Below, piece after piece: positions 33,870 through 46,699 of a stretch of 64,000 nucleotides of DNA. Position numbers and translations under genes: made by a program. Position 1 is the first letter of the stretch. The number at the start of each line of letters is the position of its first letter. Below the pieces are notes generated by a model. It was not told the origin of the DNA. It saw only the letters and a program-made list of their open reading frames with translations, and searched no databases. This DNA is from Fasciolopsis buskii (lineage: Eukaryota; Platyhelminthes; Trematoda; Plagiorchiida; Fasciolidae), in contig LUCM01010391.1 in NCBI GenBank assembly GCA_008360955.1, positions 1 through 64,000 of the forward strand, in the 5' to 3' direction.

Positions 33870-34540
33870 AAGGGCTCTTCAGGAAAGTTTTGCCACTGTT
33901 GTTAAATGCACGCTCCATGTCAAAGAAAATTAAATATATCCGTCTTCTCACACTCTCGTCGAACTTTGATTTCATACTTATCACCGAGACGTGGCTAAAT
34001 AACGACACTCCTGACAACGCCATAATAATTCCCGGCTATAAATCCTTCAGGAAAAGCCGTAAAGCCCGGCGTGGAGGTGGCTGCCTCATCTACGTCGGCG
34101 TAACTATAGCAGCTACTTTGTGCCAGGAAACCATGCTAAACGCAATCCAAGATTGAGTCTGGGTTAGAGCTGAAATGGGCAATCAAGCCCTTCGTGTTGG
34201 ATGCACCTACCGCCCCCTGGCTCTTGCCAAAACGACTTTTTGATGATAACACAACAAATGAATACTGCTTCTGACCTACCAGGTCCCAAGCTTCTCGCTG
34301 GAGATTTCAATGCACCTGACATATGGTGGTCCACGCTTTCCGCCCCAAATTACTTGCACCCCTTCCTTGAATGCATCCTTCATGGCGGCTGGACCCAACA
34401 TGTAACTAATCCAACAAGAAAACTTAATGTTCTTGATTTAATATTCACGATAGGCTCAACTGACGTTCAAACTTTCACTGAATTTAGTCTACCTGGGTGT
34501 GATCTTTTGCCTGTTTATTTACATTGCCCCTCCTGATTAC
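33870..34540 (+). pseudogene. CR1-like copy A apurinic-type endonuclease
   Basis: LLLNARSMSKKIKYI, then LITETWLNNDTPDNAII, PGYKSF and RRGGGCLIYV fill 33890-34110; TETWL carries the catalytic Glu. After a stop near 34156, CTYRP and LLAGDFNAPDIWWS (about 34295-34335) supply the Asp/Asn pair, followed by GGWTQHVTNPTRKLNVLDLI. The terminal SDH motif is replaced by GCDL (near 34500), losing the catalytic His. The domain strand-nicks target DNA in active elements; this copy cannot. Confidence 0.85.
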
Positions 34541-34599
34541 GCCTTACCTAACCTAAGGTCGTATTTCAGAACTGATTGAAATCGCCTACCTACTCTATT

Positions 34600-36678
34600 T
34601 CGTAATCCAAACTGGGACGCATTTTTCTATCAACAAAAGTACAATTGGCCGCTGATCAGTTCTACTCCAACCTGCAGAATCGCCTTGAAGCCAATACTCT
34701 GTTCCACAGGCTAACCATGCCGCCAAAAAGACTTATCGTGGCCTAATAAAATGTAAGCTCGCTAAACTCCAACGGGCCTTTTCCAAGACCAGAGATTTTT
34801 CATTGTTCCTGCAAATAAGTCGATTAACTGAAACCCTAGAAATATTAATAGACCAAAGAAGCAAAGGATAGGAGCTGCAAGCTCTAAACCAGTCAAACCC
34901 AAACACAGAACTGGCGAAACTGCTTAAACGCAAGGTCCTCAGCTACTCAAGTCCCGTATATCATTCAAACAACAGATATGCAAACAACCCACAGGAGATT
35001 GCAGAATCTTTGGGTGAATTCTCTGCATCTGCTCTGGTAAACGATAACAATTCCTCTACCCCATGCCAATCTCGCTTAACTACAGAGTCTTACTCAACAG
35101 CAGTATTTCTTCCGAAGGACGTAGGCCAGATGTAGGTTAAAACCAAAATTGGCTACCACTCTGGACTTGATTCATTGCCTCAGGCTGCGTTCGCATTAGG
35201 CGGGAGCGATATCCCAATCTTGTTAGCAAGCATGTTCAACTTATCCATTCAGTGCCGCACCTTCCCGTCACAGTGGAAATCCTCTGTGATCATACCCGCT
35301 TACAAAAAGGGCTCACGCTATGACCCTGCAAACTATCGCCCAATAAACCACACCCCTATAGTTTCCAGGATCATGGAGCGCCTGGTTAAGAATAGTCTTA
35401 TGGCCTACCTTCTGGAACATAAGCTTATTGACCATGGCTTTGTTCGCAAGAAATCCTGCAATACTTGCATGATTGACCGCCTGAACACTATCACCGAGGC
35501 CCTGCGGGTTGGGAGATCAGTTATAGTAACCTTTTTAGATATGACGAATACATTCGACAGAGTATCCCACCCTAGGTTGCTAAGTAAACTGGCATCCTAC
35601 GGTATTGTTGATCCAATGCTGTCGTGGTTTTCATCTTATTTGTCATTTAGAAAGCAGATGGCGCAAGTGAATGGCTTAATATCTGAACCTAGATTGGTGC
35701 CCAGCGGTGTGATCCAGGGCAGCGTCTGGACCCGCTGATTTTCCTGTTGTACGTCAATGATGTCTTCGATGTTATTCAAAACGGCGCTCCGTTTCTCTTT
35801 GCAGACGATATCAAAATTGTGTACAACTTTCGCCCTGAAGCTTTAGAATCCATCATACGTGACAGATCACAAGACTTGGCGTCACTCAACTCCTGGGTAA
35901 ACAACTGGATGATGCACTTTTCTGCTGAAAAGTAGCGTCATGGGGTACAAATGCGTTATACCCTTAAGAGAATTCAAGCTTGGGACCCAAACAATTCCCG
36001 TTAATTTCCGAGTTCGGGACCTAGACCTAAATTTTTCCTGCACCTCAAACTTCTCGGAGCATGCTCTGGTACAGGTGGCGGAAGGAAATAAATAATTGGG
36101 GCTGTTACACTGAACTCTGAGGTTGAACGAAAGCAAACTACAGCGTTTTATGACCCACGTCAGACCCATTCTGGATTATTGCTCTCTAGTCTGCTCTAAC
36201 ATGAGGCAGTGTGACAGTTTTAATTGAAAACGTCCAGCGTGCATTTACCAAGCACATAAGTGGATACTCTACTAGACTGAATTATATGGAACGCTGTGCT
36301 TTGCTGAAATTAGATCCCTTGTGGGTCCGACGCAAAAGAGTAAACCTGGTACTCTTAAACAATATTATCACAGGGGACAGATGCGCCTCTGCACCTCGTG
36401 TTAGGAACCCACTCCCGTACTTCCTCCGAAATGCGGACTCTGTTATAACCCTCCGTGTTCCAAAGACTTCCGTTAGAGCCAAATTCTTCATTGTTAGATA
36501 TTCGTCACTATGGAATAAACTCCCCCATCAGCTGCGCATTCTGGCACCATTATCTATCACATTTGAAAACGAAGTACGTAAAGCAGTTACTGTACCCTTT
36601 CTCATAAATGAATACCGCCCACACTCACTTGAAGACCGAGTATATGAAACTGGATCGGGCTTCTGGAAACCGCATTGA
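34600..36678 (+). pseudogene. CR1-like copy A reverse transcriptase and C-terminal region
   Basis: The fingers appear at 35175-35400 (FNLSIQCRTFPSQWKSSVII, YDPANYRPINHTPIVSRI). VIVTFLDMTNTFDRVSHPRL (about 35520-35580) carries motif A with the first catalytic Asp. PSGVIQGSV (35700) is motif B. A one-base deletion follows (35725-35738), since the expected LGPL is read as WTR-stop. In the next frame YVNDVFDVI and FLFADDIKIVYNF (35790-35830) keep the FADD catalytic pair, followed by WMMHFSAEK and a stop. The C-terminal part resumes at 36211-36678 (NVQRAFTKHISGYSTRLNY, SLWNKLPHQLRIL). It aligns with the same part of copy D. Confidence 0.9.
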
Positions 36679-36679
36679 T

Positions 36680-39094
36680 GTCACCTTTTCGTTCATTGTG
36701 GAAAGAAAAGTAAATCTCCCTACTCATGTCATATAGGAATCAACGTAGTCTCTTTCACTTCAGACAGAGCTCCGACAATAGCGCATGCTGCTTAGTTACG
36801 TGCACTTCCACGTCGGATGCTTCTTGCCGTTTTTCTGCCTAAAAAATGGTACCTATCGCTAAATATTCTGACTTCCTATCCATAAACCCTATCGTTCTAA
36901 CTGCGTACAAGGTAGCTCACCCATAGTCCTCCCCCACCCACCCACTTTATTAATTCCAACACCGTCGCCAACACAGTGTGGCAACCATAACCTGCAACCA
37001 TCTTCTAAAAGACAAAACATTTGCTATCACCCGCACCCTTACTTTTCATTAATTCGTCTCTTTATGAAAATGACTCTGGCCCGTAGAAATCACCTCGTTT
37101 CTGAGGAACCCAGAAGATACCCTCCAGAATAAATAAGGCAAATGTCCTGGATTCTTCCTTTATCATGCCTAATTGATATCTTTCCATTTTGGCCAATTCA
37201 GACCTCAAACTATCGCCGCAAACATAGAGTCCTATGTGGTATCTTCTCTCCCCATAGTGACCGTTTACATCAAACACACCCACTGGCTCCTGACTATTTC
37301 CTTTTTCCAAAGGCACGGCCCCCTAAAGCGACGTATAATCCTTGATTATCAAGTGGAATTTAGTCAATCCCTAGTGCATCCATCTTTGTAGTTCGATCAT
37401 TATTTATATCGCTAGAAGTCACTCCCTGACCGTCTTATTAAATACCGGCTCATTCTCCTTACTTACAGTATAGATGATCCTACCAAATACCGGTTCATTC
37501 TGTTAACTCATAGCGCAGACGATCCACAAATTAGAATAGCCAGCCCACCTATTTAAATATATATATAAACATGTATATAAAAAGAAAACCCGGATTCCTC
37601 AGCCACCGTCCATATATTTTGAATTGCACTATGCGCCCTAGCACTTGCTTCTCTGTGTTGCTTGTAAGATTGATCGCTTTTTAATCCGCAGCTGGCAGCT
37701 AAGCCAGACCACCGTCCGTCTTTTTTCTCTCTCTTCCAGGCCATATAGTTCTGCTTGGATGGAAACATGTACCCTAAGCTCTGGAGAATATCCAATCCTG
37801 GAAAACGATGTCTCCCTTAGCCAACCACGTCTGAATTCCTTCCTCCACACCACGGGTACACCAGCAATACCATAATAGTGCGAGGCGCGGTCATATCCAC
37901 CGCTTTGACCGGCGCATATCCGGCGGGAAGCTTGGCTGCAGCGGTGTGCGGGTGCAACTAGGTTGGCGGATTACACCTGCGTTCACACTCAAACGGTGTT
38001 TTTCAGGTTGGGTGGCCAGCACTCGGTCAGTACCACCCGTTAGCACTGTTGTGGTAAACAGCATTGTAGCTCATAAGTTCACGTGCACCACTTTGTACTG
38101 GCTTCCTTTTGCTCCTTCCCAAAATTCTTCTAACAAATCCGTGCAAAACGCACTCGCGAATGAACCGTATTTTTATTGGCATCTGATATAAACTGACGAT
38201 CATAATGCATCTTGACATTCAAAAGCAGCCAAGGACTGTCATTTTTCATCAACCTCTATTCTGGTCTGCGGAATTTGGCAATAGACCGACGCTCCTGGCA
38301 ACAGTTCTCCATACGAGTCCACCAGACATTGACTCACTTGACTCGCGTTCTTCTTCTTTTCCACTGCCACCTTCATCTCTAGACCAAGCCGAAATTTATT
38401 TACTCAAAATTTCTCAAAACAAACCCCATGAATTAGTATTACGATCGCAAAATACCCATCCATTGTCGCCGCTTTCCTTGCTTAACGCTCTGTGACTCCA
38501 GAATTTTCGAGGTTTATACTGTCTTTTTTGATATCCAGTCTGGTTTTCACTCATCTCCATTCCGTTATCACATCCACATTGATCCTCATCTCTACCATAT
38601 AACTCTCTTGATTTTCGAGGATTCCGGCCAACAGGCGGCGACAGCCTTTGCCCTCAAGCCATATTTCGCGCCCGCGATGCGCGCCTTTGCTGCATTCAAA
38701 CAAGGTAGTACTCGCAGTGCAGGACTGAAAATCAGCCACAGAAAATATTTGCGGACAATTATCTAGCTCTGAGTTAAAGACCCCTCGGGAAATCACATTG
38801 CCCGTTATGATCTTGTGAGCGAACCACATTGCACTGTATGCTTGGTTTCCGTTTTGCGTGTCTTCACTGTGCCTTCTTGGCCCGATTTTGAACTTATCTT
38901 GCGCAAGACCCTCGTATGTCGATAAATATACAAAAACAAACAAACCTTCCGAATTACAAGAGGTCGTTCTCACCCCCTGTCACTTCGATTAATATTGTCC
39001 GTATTTCCTGTGCATCATCTATGTAAAAAATTGATCTTGCCCTGCGCATGCATCTCGCAAATCGAGAAATATACATTATTATTATTATTATTAA
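36680..39094 (+). mobile_element. CR1-like copy A 3' region (2.4 kb) with shared distal module
   Basis: This follows the ORF2 stop. The part from 36955 aligns with 11585-12165 plus 13785-15143, without their 1.6-kb insertion. The last 0.5 kb (38560-39094) is the module that also ends family D elements. A 140-codon minus-strand frame (38973-38551) and plus-strand frames of up to 97 codons coexist here. Confidence 0.75.
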
Positions 39095-39099
39095 TAACG

Positions 39100-41235
39100 C
39101 CAAGGAAACCCTGCAGCTGCGATGCAGTTTGAAGGGCCGAAAAAGAAACAAGAGATCGAAATTTGTCCGCGAACTACTTGGTGCCATGTTAGTTAATGTG
39201 GCGGGCGCGGATTTCCGCAAAAGGCATTCTGGATACATATTCTGCCCGATCAATTTGGATACCATAATTCCAGAAAAGTTCAAGCAACTGGCTCACTTCT
39301 CTTCAACCCATGCGCCAGTGAGAGTTTAGATGCCACTGGCCTAACCAAAAGCGGAATACAAGTGAAGCAAAACATTGGTGAACCGTTAGAATTTCTGGGC
39401 CGCATTGCGCAGTCGAAATAGTATCTTGGTAAACTTGAAAGCGCCTACTAGTGTCGCAGTACCTTCTTTGGGCTATCAATCCTGACCTTTGTGACTTGTT
39501 GAAACGCTTCCTCATAGCTCGTTTCGAGAAAAGATTGCTAGCAAAGTCTTGTATATGTGGAGGTTAGCATCGACAAGAGAGGGTAGTCCTTTTGGGAACA
39601 CGGCAGTCTACATTCACCAGAATAATGGGTTGTTCAGACCCGGGGGCCGATAGGTTTGCAAGTCCTGATCCTGAGAAATACTACAAGACCTCGGAACCTA
39701 GTGGATAAATAATGCTCAGGGGCTACAGATTAGATTGAGAGAAGCCAAGTTCACCATAAGCTAGAATTCTTGCTTCACATTCAGATTATTCTATGGGTAC
39801 AAGGAAAATGAATTAGCGGACAGTCCCTAAACAATGGGAATTACTTGGTGCAGCAGTCAATAGGAGGCAGGAACGGCGAACTGACGGGTTCGGTGAGATG
39901 AAATGCCTTTCAAAATGTCGTGGGTGGACAGTTACTAAGGTCGCTCCGTTGGGTGTCAAAAGAGCGGAGGCGAGCCCCAAAGTCAAGAATGAAAAATTAG
40001 TCGTAATTGAGTAACTGATGGTGGGCTAAAAGTTGCAATTGTGTCATTGTTAACTGCCAGCGATGCGAGTTTTTTGTGTTATGGGTGTCACTGCATAGGT
40101 GACAGGGCAACACTGTTCTCCATTTCCTTGTCGATGAGAAAACAGAAACTTGTACAGTAGACCCTTTACTCAGGCGAATCTGCCATAGTGTTTCTTCTCC
40201 CTCCCAGGTTCTCTCGTTTCAACTCTGTGCTCACCCATGCAAGCCAAAAGAAAGCTTCATGGAGCCAGGACAAAATTTCGTTTTAGCTTCGATCCTGTTG
40301 ATAAGCTGAGATCCGAAAATTTTGAAAAATAAAAGATGGGGCAAAAGAACATTTGCAAGACAACAGAGAGAGACAGGAATTTGGTCACAGTAAGGAGATT
40401 TGTTTCAAAGTATAAATCCTGGCCTTCGACCATTCCTCCTTGAGGCTGGCAACTCGAAAACCACTGAAGGACGAAAACGCCCAGGTTGAAAAACCAGGGC
40501 TTGCTAACTTTGAGCTGAACGAGTGACAAGTAAGAAGCAACAAATTAGAAAAGCTAATCCGAGGGCCCACCTCTCTTTTCTAGTGCAACGATTTTGGCCA
40601 CTGTCAGATATCTTCGTAGTCCACCCACAATTCACTCATTCTTGTTCATCTATCTGCGACTGCAACCTGGCACAGCCCTAGTGGCCATCCATCCAGCCGG
40701 ATCCAAAGTACCTTTTTCATGATCTCTTTCAAAGCCAAGTGGTTCCTCCTAGACCAACTACTGCAAAGACGTTGGCTAAAGTACAGTTTCCGAGACGTGA
40801 CTTACATTTTACCTTGGAAGTACTAGAGTTCATCTACTGTGGGGTTTGCTCCAGGCGGTTTCACGAGGAATACAAAAAAATACCAAAATTAGCCATGAGG
40901 ACTTGCACGATCATAAGGAATTGAACTGAAATTGCTTCCGTTGCATCCGGCGAGTTTAAGTGATAAATGAGAGCAACTACTGAGGGACTGGATGGTTAAA
41001 ACCTGATACAGCCCCAAAGATGGCCTTTAAGGAGTGATTCCCAACCGGGCTGAAAATCCCTCGAAGGTTAACGTGGACAGAAAGAACGAATCGCGATGAA
41101 TCACTAGACAAGCCAGAATCCCATGATCTTTGCCAGCCAAAAAAGCAGAGTTTGTCAAACGTTACGGAGGAAGGATGACTTCATTCGTGTCGATTTCTTG
41201 AGTAAGGCCATGATGAATCACCTCGCCTCACTAAG
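39100..41235. other. No gene recognised between two CR1-like 3' ends
   Basis: The CR1-like copies on both sides point their 3' ends into this interval. Open frames stay under 95 codons and lack motifs. Confidence 0.3.
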
Positions 41236-42699
41236 GAACTGATTATTAATATCAGTGTATATTTCTTGATTTGCGAGAAGCATGCGCAGGGCAAGATCAG
41301 ATTTTTAAAAGGATGATGCACAGGAAATGTGAATGATAGAAATCCAATGGGATAAGCGGGTGGGAGCAATATTGAGTTATTGCAGAAGCTCACTGGAAGG
41401 TGAAATGAGATGCTGCAAAGCAATGGGGAAAGTACAAGATGCCAGTGAAAAGCAAAATATAGAAAGCTTAATTTTGAAGACCAAAAAGAGTTTCCTTGGA
41501 CTGTTTGCAAGCAGCGGACTGCGAGTCATTTCGTGTTTAAGTGCACTAAATGTGGTAATTGCTGGCAAACAAAATGGACGGAGCTCAGCGGTGGATATCG
41601 AAAGGTGACCGGAGACCCCAAATGTCGGCAGCTTTACGTAATGGACGGAAACGTGAAGCTGAAGGGATGACAAGCAGTGGTAATGCAGTAATTGGATGGA
41701 AGTGGTGAGAACCAGGCGCAACGTCAGGCAAATTGGATAAGACTCGAATTTGACGACAAATGGCCAAAAAATGCTGAGGGCGGAGGATGACTGTCAAGAT
41801 TGTCCCAAGCTATATGGGGGAAATTCGTAAAGCTTCGGATATGGAGCTCCCAAATATAGTGCTTATATTTACATACGGATGGCGAGACGCTGTACTGGGA
41901 GGTGCGTCAGATAAGAGAAAGTTTGTGTAAGAACATTACTTAAATACACTGGCCAAGAATGTCCTCTGTACAGTCATTTTTGTTGTCGCAGCCCCTTGAT
42001 CTTATTCAGCAGTATGTTTGGAGAATATTAGGTGCCCAAGCCGTTCCGGAGACAGTAGTAACCGCGGTTTTATCCAATCGCAGAGATGCAAGTTGAGATA
42101 TCCAGTGCGATAATCGGGGTAGTTTCGGTTGAACTCGAACAGGTTCCTAACAGGAATGATAGAGTAGCGGATTTTGAATCGCCATTACGAGGACGGAAGT
42201 GTTACTAGCGAATGCGAGATCTGAAAAGCAAGACAGAAGTAATCTGGTTTGTGTGCCAGCTTGGGGTTATGTTGATTATTGGGTCGCGACAAAATACGTG
42301 CAAAAAAGTGCAGCTATTCCGCAAAATGTGGTAACTAGAAGAGAGCTATGGTAGCAGTTTAAGGCGTAGTTAAAGGTTAGAAGCTACCAAGAACAACCTA
42401 TTCAGCCCTGCCAGGCCAGTAAAGAGAATAAGATGACAAGAAGAGCGAGGAGTACACAGGTTGAAGGTGTTTAAAATCACTGAATATGATGAGAGCTTGG
42501 ATCCTTGAAAAAGTACCTTTATATTTTCGTCAGCATACACTGGGAGAAGCTGAAGAGGTGGTTGCTTAAGCCACCGGTGAAGAGGTTACATCACTAAAAA
42601 GGGTTTCAAAAAGTGCATTAGCTGGGACTGTGATAAAGTAAGGAAGTAAGAGGTGAAGCTATGTCCAGATGGTGATCACAGAAATGATTCGGTAACGAA

Positions 42700-44797
42700 C
42701 TAGAATTCTAACCCATGTTCGTAAGCCTCGTCCAGTCCAATGTTAGCTCGTATCAGGTTAATTAACAGCGGAACACCCAGAAACTTAGCCAGCTGGGCCT
42801 TAAACTGGGCTAAATTTGGGCACGACCGCGGGGAACTAGGGGGTTTGTTCCACACTTTAGAGTAAGCAACTGTGAAGAATTTAGTCTTGATCGATAGTCG
42901 GGTTAGGGGTATTCTTAACGACTGGTATCTACTTCCAAGTGGATAAGGTGGACTACCAGCGTTATGTGTGACGCTTGTAGTAGAGTGGACATTATTACGG
43001 CAAAGATTAAAGAACAATGAAAGGTTGTTTAACTCGACGAAGCCACAATGGTTGAAGTCACAGCAGCTCGCATCTGGCCCTGTAGTTCAGGCTAGATGAA
43101 GAACCTAGATTTCTAGTGAATGAACGCCGCACATTCCCTATTGCGAATTGATCGACTTTACGCATATGAGTAAAGGTGGAGCCTAGCATGGGACGTAAAG
43201 ATGATAATTTTGCAGTTCTGAGTGCGGAATGCCCTTAAGATCATTGTGGCGGTTCTCTTAGCTACAGCCGTCTGATGGTGAGCCTGCTCATGGAAGTTGA
43301 AAAAGCAGGAGTATTGTAACCCTAAGTCCTTAACTGTGTGATACAAGAATTGGCATGCCGTTTATAGAGAGGGCGCCCGGAGGAACATGGCATTTATGTC
43401 ATCAGAGAACTTTTGTCAGCAGAGAACTTCATAAGCCACTTGGAACACCAGCTATCAAGAGACTCTAAGTCTTCGTTGATAAGTGCAAGAGTGGAGCTAA
43501 ATGAAGCAGCCTGAAAAGAGTAGACTATTTTAATTTCTTCCGCAAACAGGAATGGTGCGCCACGAAGAACAACTTTAAAGATATCATTAATATATAGCAG
43601 GAAAAAGGGAGGACCTAGAACGCTCCCCTGAATGACCCCGCTGGTAATAGCAGAGGGCTGGGTAAAATAACCGTAAACATTGCCTACTTGAAAGTGATTG
43701 GAAATGTAGGATGGTAGCCAAGATAAGAGGGGATTTCTCATTCCTTAAGTCCTAATTTTGGCCAGAAGTCGGGAGTGGGAAACGCGGTCAAACGCTTTTG
43801 ACGTGTCTAGAAAGATTATGAGCATTGACCGGTGGGAATCAGCACTTTGGGTAACCAAGTTTAAGAAGTCAAGCTGACAGGTGAGGCGAGATCGGCCTCT
43901 GAGGAATGCGTGTTGCGAGGGGTTGATAAGGTTGAAATTAGTAAGAATAATAACCAGTTTTTTAACAGTCTTTTCCATAAGCCTGGATAGAACTGGAGTG
44001 TGGTTAATGGGGCGAAAGTTTTCAGGTTCATGCATGGAACCCTTTTTGTGATGTGGAACAATAATGGACGTTTTCCATTGTGACGGAAAAGTAGCGCCGG
44101 ACATGGAGAGCGAGAACAGATTTAAAAGGAGCAGTGGAAGATCTGGACCAGCGGTGCGAAATACGTTTGGTGGGATGCCGTCATGGCCAGGCCTGTGGGA
44201 TGGCCTGGCATATTTCATCACATTGTTGATGCCAGCAACGTCGAACGAGATGGAGGATAATTTAGTCGAAGTTAACATGGGGTGGATTTTACAGTATGTC
44301 CGATTGTCAATAATGAGAGTAGAAGAGAAATATGTATTGAGTGCTTCTGCGATGTCTACAGGGGACTCGATGCGCGAGCTATTCAATACGATGAAGTTCG
44401 GAATAATGGAGGATTTGGGCTGCGAGCGAGCTTTGAAAATGTGGGAAGTCTTCGGAATTGGGATAGGCTACCCAAGAGCTACCATTTTCTGCCTTTTTAA
44501 CCTTAGTTCGGGCTCCATAAGAAATTATCGTTGCAAGCGGTTGACTTGCACTAAAGGCGGGAAGTCTCCCGTTTTGTTGAAGATTTTTTGAGCCTTCAAA
44601 AGTTTCGTCTGGAGCTGGCAAACCCTACTAGGATTGTTGGGTTTATGTTGAGTGGTCGGAGAGGACAGGCGATTAATAGTAAAAAGAAGACTTGCGTAAA
44701 GTTCGTCTGCCGCTCTCTGTGGGTCAGACGATAAAAGGAAGCTGGACCAATTAAGGGTTTGCAGAGCGTTAGGGATCTTGTCCCAACGAGTCAACAT
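42700..44797 (-). pseudogene. CR1-like copy D reverse transcriptase and C-terminal region
   Basis: The linker SSDPQRAADELYASLLFTI (about 44740) is followed by the RT: GHDGIPPNVFRTAGPDLPLL, TFPSQWKTSIIVPHHKKGS and ENFRPINHTPVLSRLMEK at 44200-43960. Then come MLIIFLDTSKAFDRVSHSRL (motif A, about 43810-43760) and SGVIQGSVLGPPFFLLYIND (motif B, about 43640-43585). The catalytic FADD reads FAEE (near 43550), with both Asp changed to Glu. A stop lies at 43745 between LLAKIRT and the next segment. The C-terminal part continues at 43346-43158 and 43017-42700 (YSKVWNKPPSS). It is clearly related to copy A but divergent, with a different 3' region. Confidence 0.88.
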
Positions 44798-45355
44798 TTA
44801 GGGAAAAACAGTATGGTGAGCACACACAGGTGAGGACGGTTTGTTGAGGACAGGGAAGCTACACGTGACCATCTTGTGGTCACTCCCAAGGGAAAGTTTT
44901 AGCACTGAAACCTTAACATTAGGAGTGCTATGCGTAAAAACTAGGTCTAGGATGCTATGGAATTTTGTGGGCGTAGTCACATGCTGAGTCCATCCTTCAG
45001 TGTGCGTTTCAGAAACAAAGTTGAGTAGGGTAGGTGGAGCTGATAAATAAGACCAACAAATTTTAGGGGCATTGAAGTCACCTGCAATTGTCTTACGGCT
45101 AAAGGAGAGAAGAGAAAGATAAATGAAGGCTTCGGTTAGACGAGAAATATCAGAACTATTCGCGTTTGATGGTCGGTAGGCACATCTTAAGGGGATTGGG
45201 AGCTCGGGTAATTGTACCAGAAGCCAACTGGTGTCAGGGATAGAATCAAGGACTGGGTGAAGAAGAACGAAAGCTTTGTGTGGCTGCTTCACGCAGGCAA
45301 GGCGACCACCTCCTCTACGATTTGATCTACTGGTTTGGAAGGGGGTGTATTCTAT
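44798..45355 (-). pseudogene. CR1-like copy D endonuclease (C-terminal two thirds)
   Basis: Minus-strand motifs are RRGGGRLACV (about 45320), CAYRPSNANSSDISRL (about 45185), TIAGDFNAPKICWSYLSAPP (about 45090-45030), GWTQHVTTPTKFHSILDLVF and LSLGSDHKMVTCSF (about 44895-44855). The Asp/Asn and terminal SDH catalytic motifs are intact, unlike in copy A. The N-terminal part with TETWL was lost by truncation. Confidence 0.85.
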
Positions 45356-45364
45356 CTTAAAAAT

Positions 45365-46680
45365 CTAGAATTCCTGACCTAAGTGGCATGCCGGATACGA
45401 AACGGATCGATACCGCACGGCTTTTAGTATCTTTTGTCCCCTTTTGCCCCTTTCACGTTTACATTTGCTCAAAATATCTCGCTCCTCCACAGCGGACTTA
45501 AAAGTTTTAAATTTATGACTAGTTTCTTGGCCCCTTTTACCCCAAATATAGTTTCCCACCTTAGCACAATAATTCGCCCAGTAATCACCGAGCATAAAAG
45601 ATCATAGCCAGAAAGTCCAAAAAAGTTCACGATGCTATGAACGGCCATCTGACATTACGCGCATAACAGCACGAAACTCAAAAATTTAAAATGCATCATA
45701 AAAATATGTTGCATTTAAAAAAATCACGCTTACAATCAACATTTTGTACAGGATTTCCAGTTCGTTTGTCGGCGCCTTCTGCAAAAAACGGAAAAATAAA
45801 AAAGTATTAATTTGTGGTTCGCTGATATCTTGGCTTATATCAAATACTTGTGATGCAACATTTCACTCATCATTAAGGTCTTCAAAAATTAACAGACCAC
45901 TTGGGTGTTATAACGTTTACCTTATTATTCTTCGACCGTAAACACAATTCCGAGCGTCGGTGAACCGGTACTTCATCACACGCTCGATAGTTATGATAGA
46001 TTCGTCTTAAAACGCAGATATACTCCTAACAGCATATTTTTGTTGGATAACATAGGATAGTATTCAATCTTACCTATTACCGCCGATGTAAATCTGTGGT
46101 TCACGATAGGTTTTTTCGGCCGAACCCATCAATTTGCACCTCAGCGTCAAATCCTCCCTTATCAGCGATGACAGCATTCGTCGGACAGTGGTACCCAGGT
46201 CGCTGCAGATGCAGCGCTTCATGGCATTAACCCATAGATGACGTGCATGGAAATGTTTAAATTCACTGTTGCGTTGAAGTTGTTTACATTGTTGAGCTCA
46301 GTTTCTAGCGTCCTCAACTACAGATCGGTGTTGGCGCGTGTAGGTTGGTATTGATTTGTCGGGCTACTAGAACGATGATGCATGTCGAGTCTCATGCTTA
46401 TAGGCTCGATAGTTACCCGCATACTGTTGATGCCAGAGAATATGCGTTCGAAGTAATCAATTTACGAGTTTATTTTGCAACAACTCACTTCTGCATATGT
46501 TGGCACCAAGTTGTAAAGGCGTCGTTTCCGCGAACCCAAACGATGGCCGTAAAAATGTCTTTGATTAAAGGAAGCTTGCTCAGATGGACCCTCCGCAGTC
46601 TGCGGACCTTCCGGCTGACCAGAAAATGGTACCAAATGGGGTGAGGAGCTATATGGTTATTTCATTTGTTTTTCAGTTGC
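45365..46680. other. No gene recognised
   Basis: There are only short frames on both strands. A lysine-rich minus frame at 45595-45365 has no recognisable motif. Confidence 0.3.
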
Positions 46681-46699
46681 CTCATCTAGAGGAAGCCAG

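Larger units (their letters stand above)
32500..39094 (+). mobile_element. CR1-like non-LTR retrotransposon copy A, near full length
   Basis: A single plus-strand element is indicated by the order Pro-rich ORF1 (about 32.5-33.6 kb), endonuclease (33.87-34.54), RT with C-terminal region (34.6-36.68), and a 2.4-kb 3' region ending in agaaatatac(ATT)n at 39074-39094. The 3' terminal trinucleotide array in place of poly(A), and the ORF order, fit the CR1/Jockey group. The 5' end was not located exactly. It is the most complete element in the window, but every ORF is broken. Confidence 0.8.
41245..45355 (-). mobile_element. CR1-like non-LTR retrotransposon copy D, 5'-truncated
   Basis: Reading the minus strand, the element starts abruptly near 45355 within the endonuclease (RRGGG segment). 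It runs through the RT (44.5-42.7 kb) and ends in a 1.45-kb 3' region whose terminus, aagaaatatac then an ATT-rich stretch, lies at about 41270-41245. Loss of the 5' end is the usual result of incomplete target-primed reverse transcription. No clear target-site duplication was found. Confidence 0.8.
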
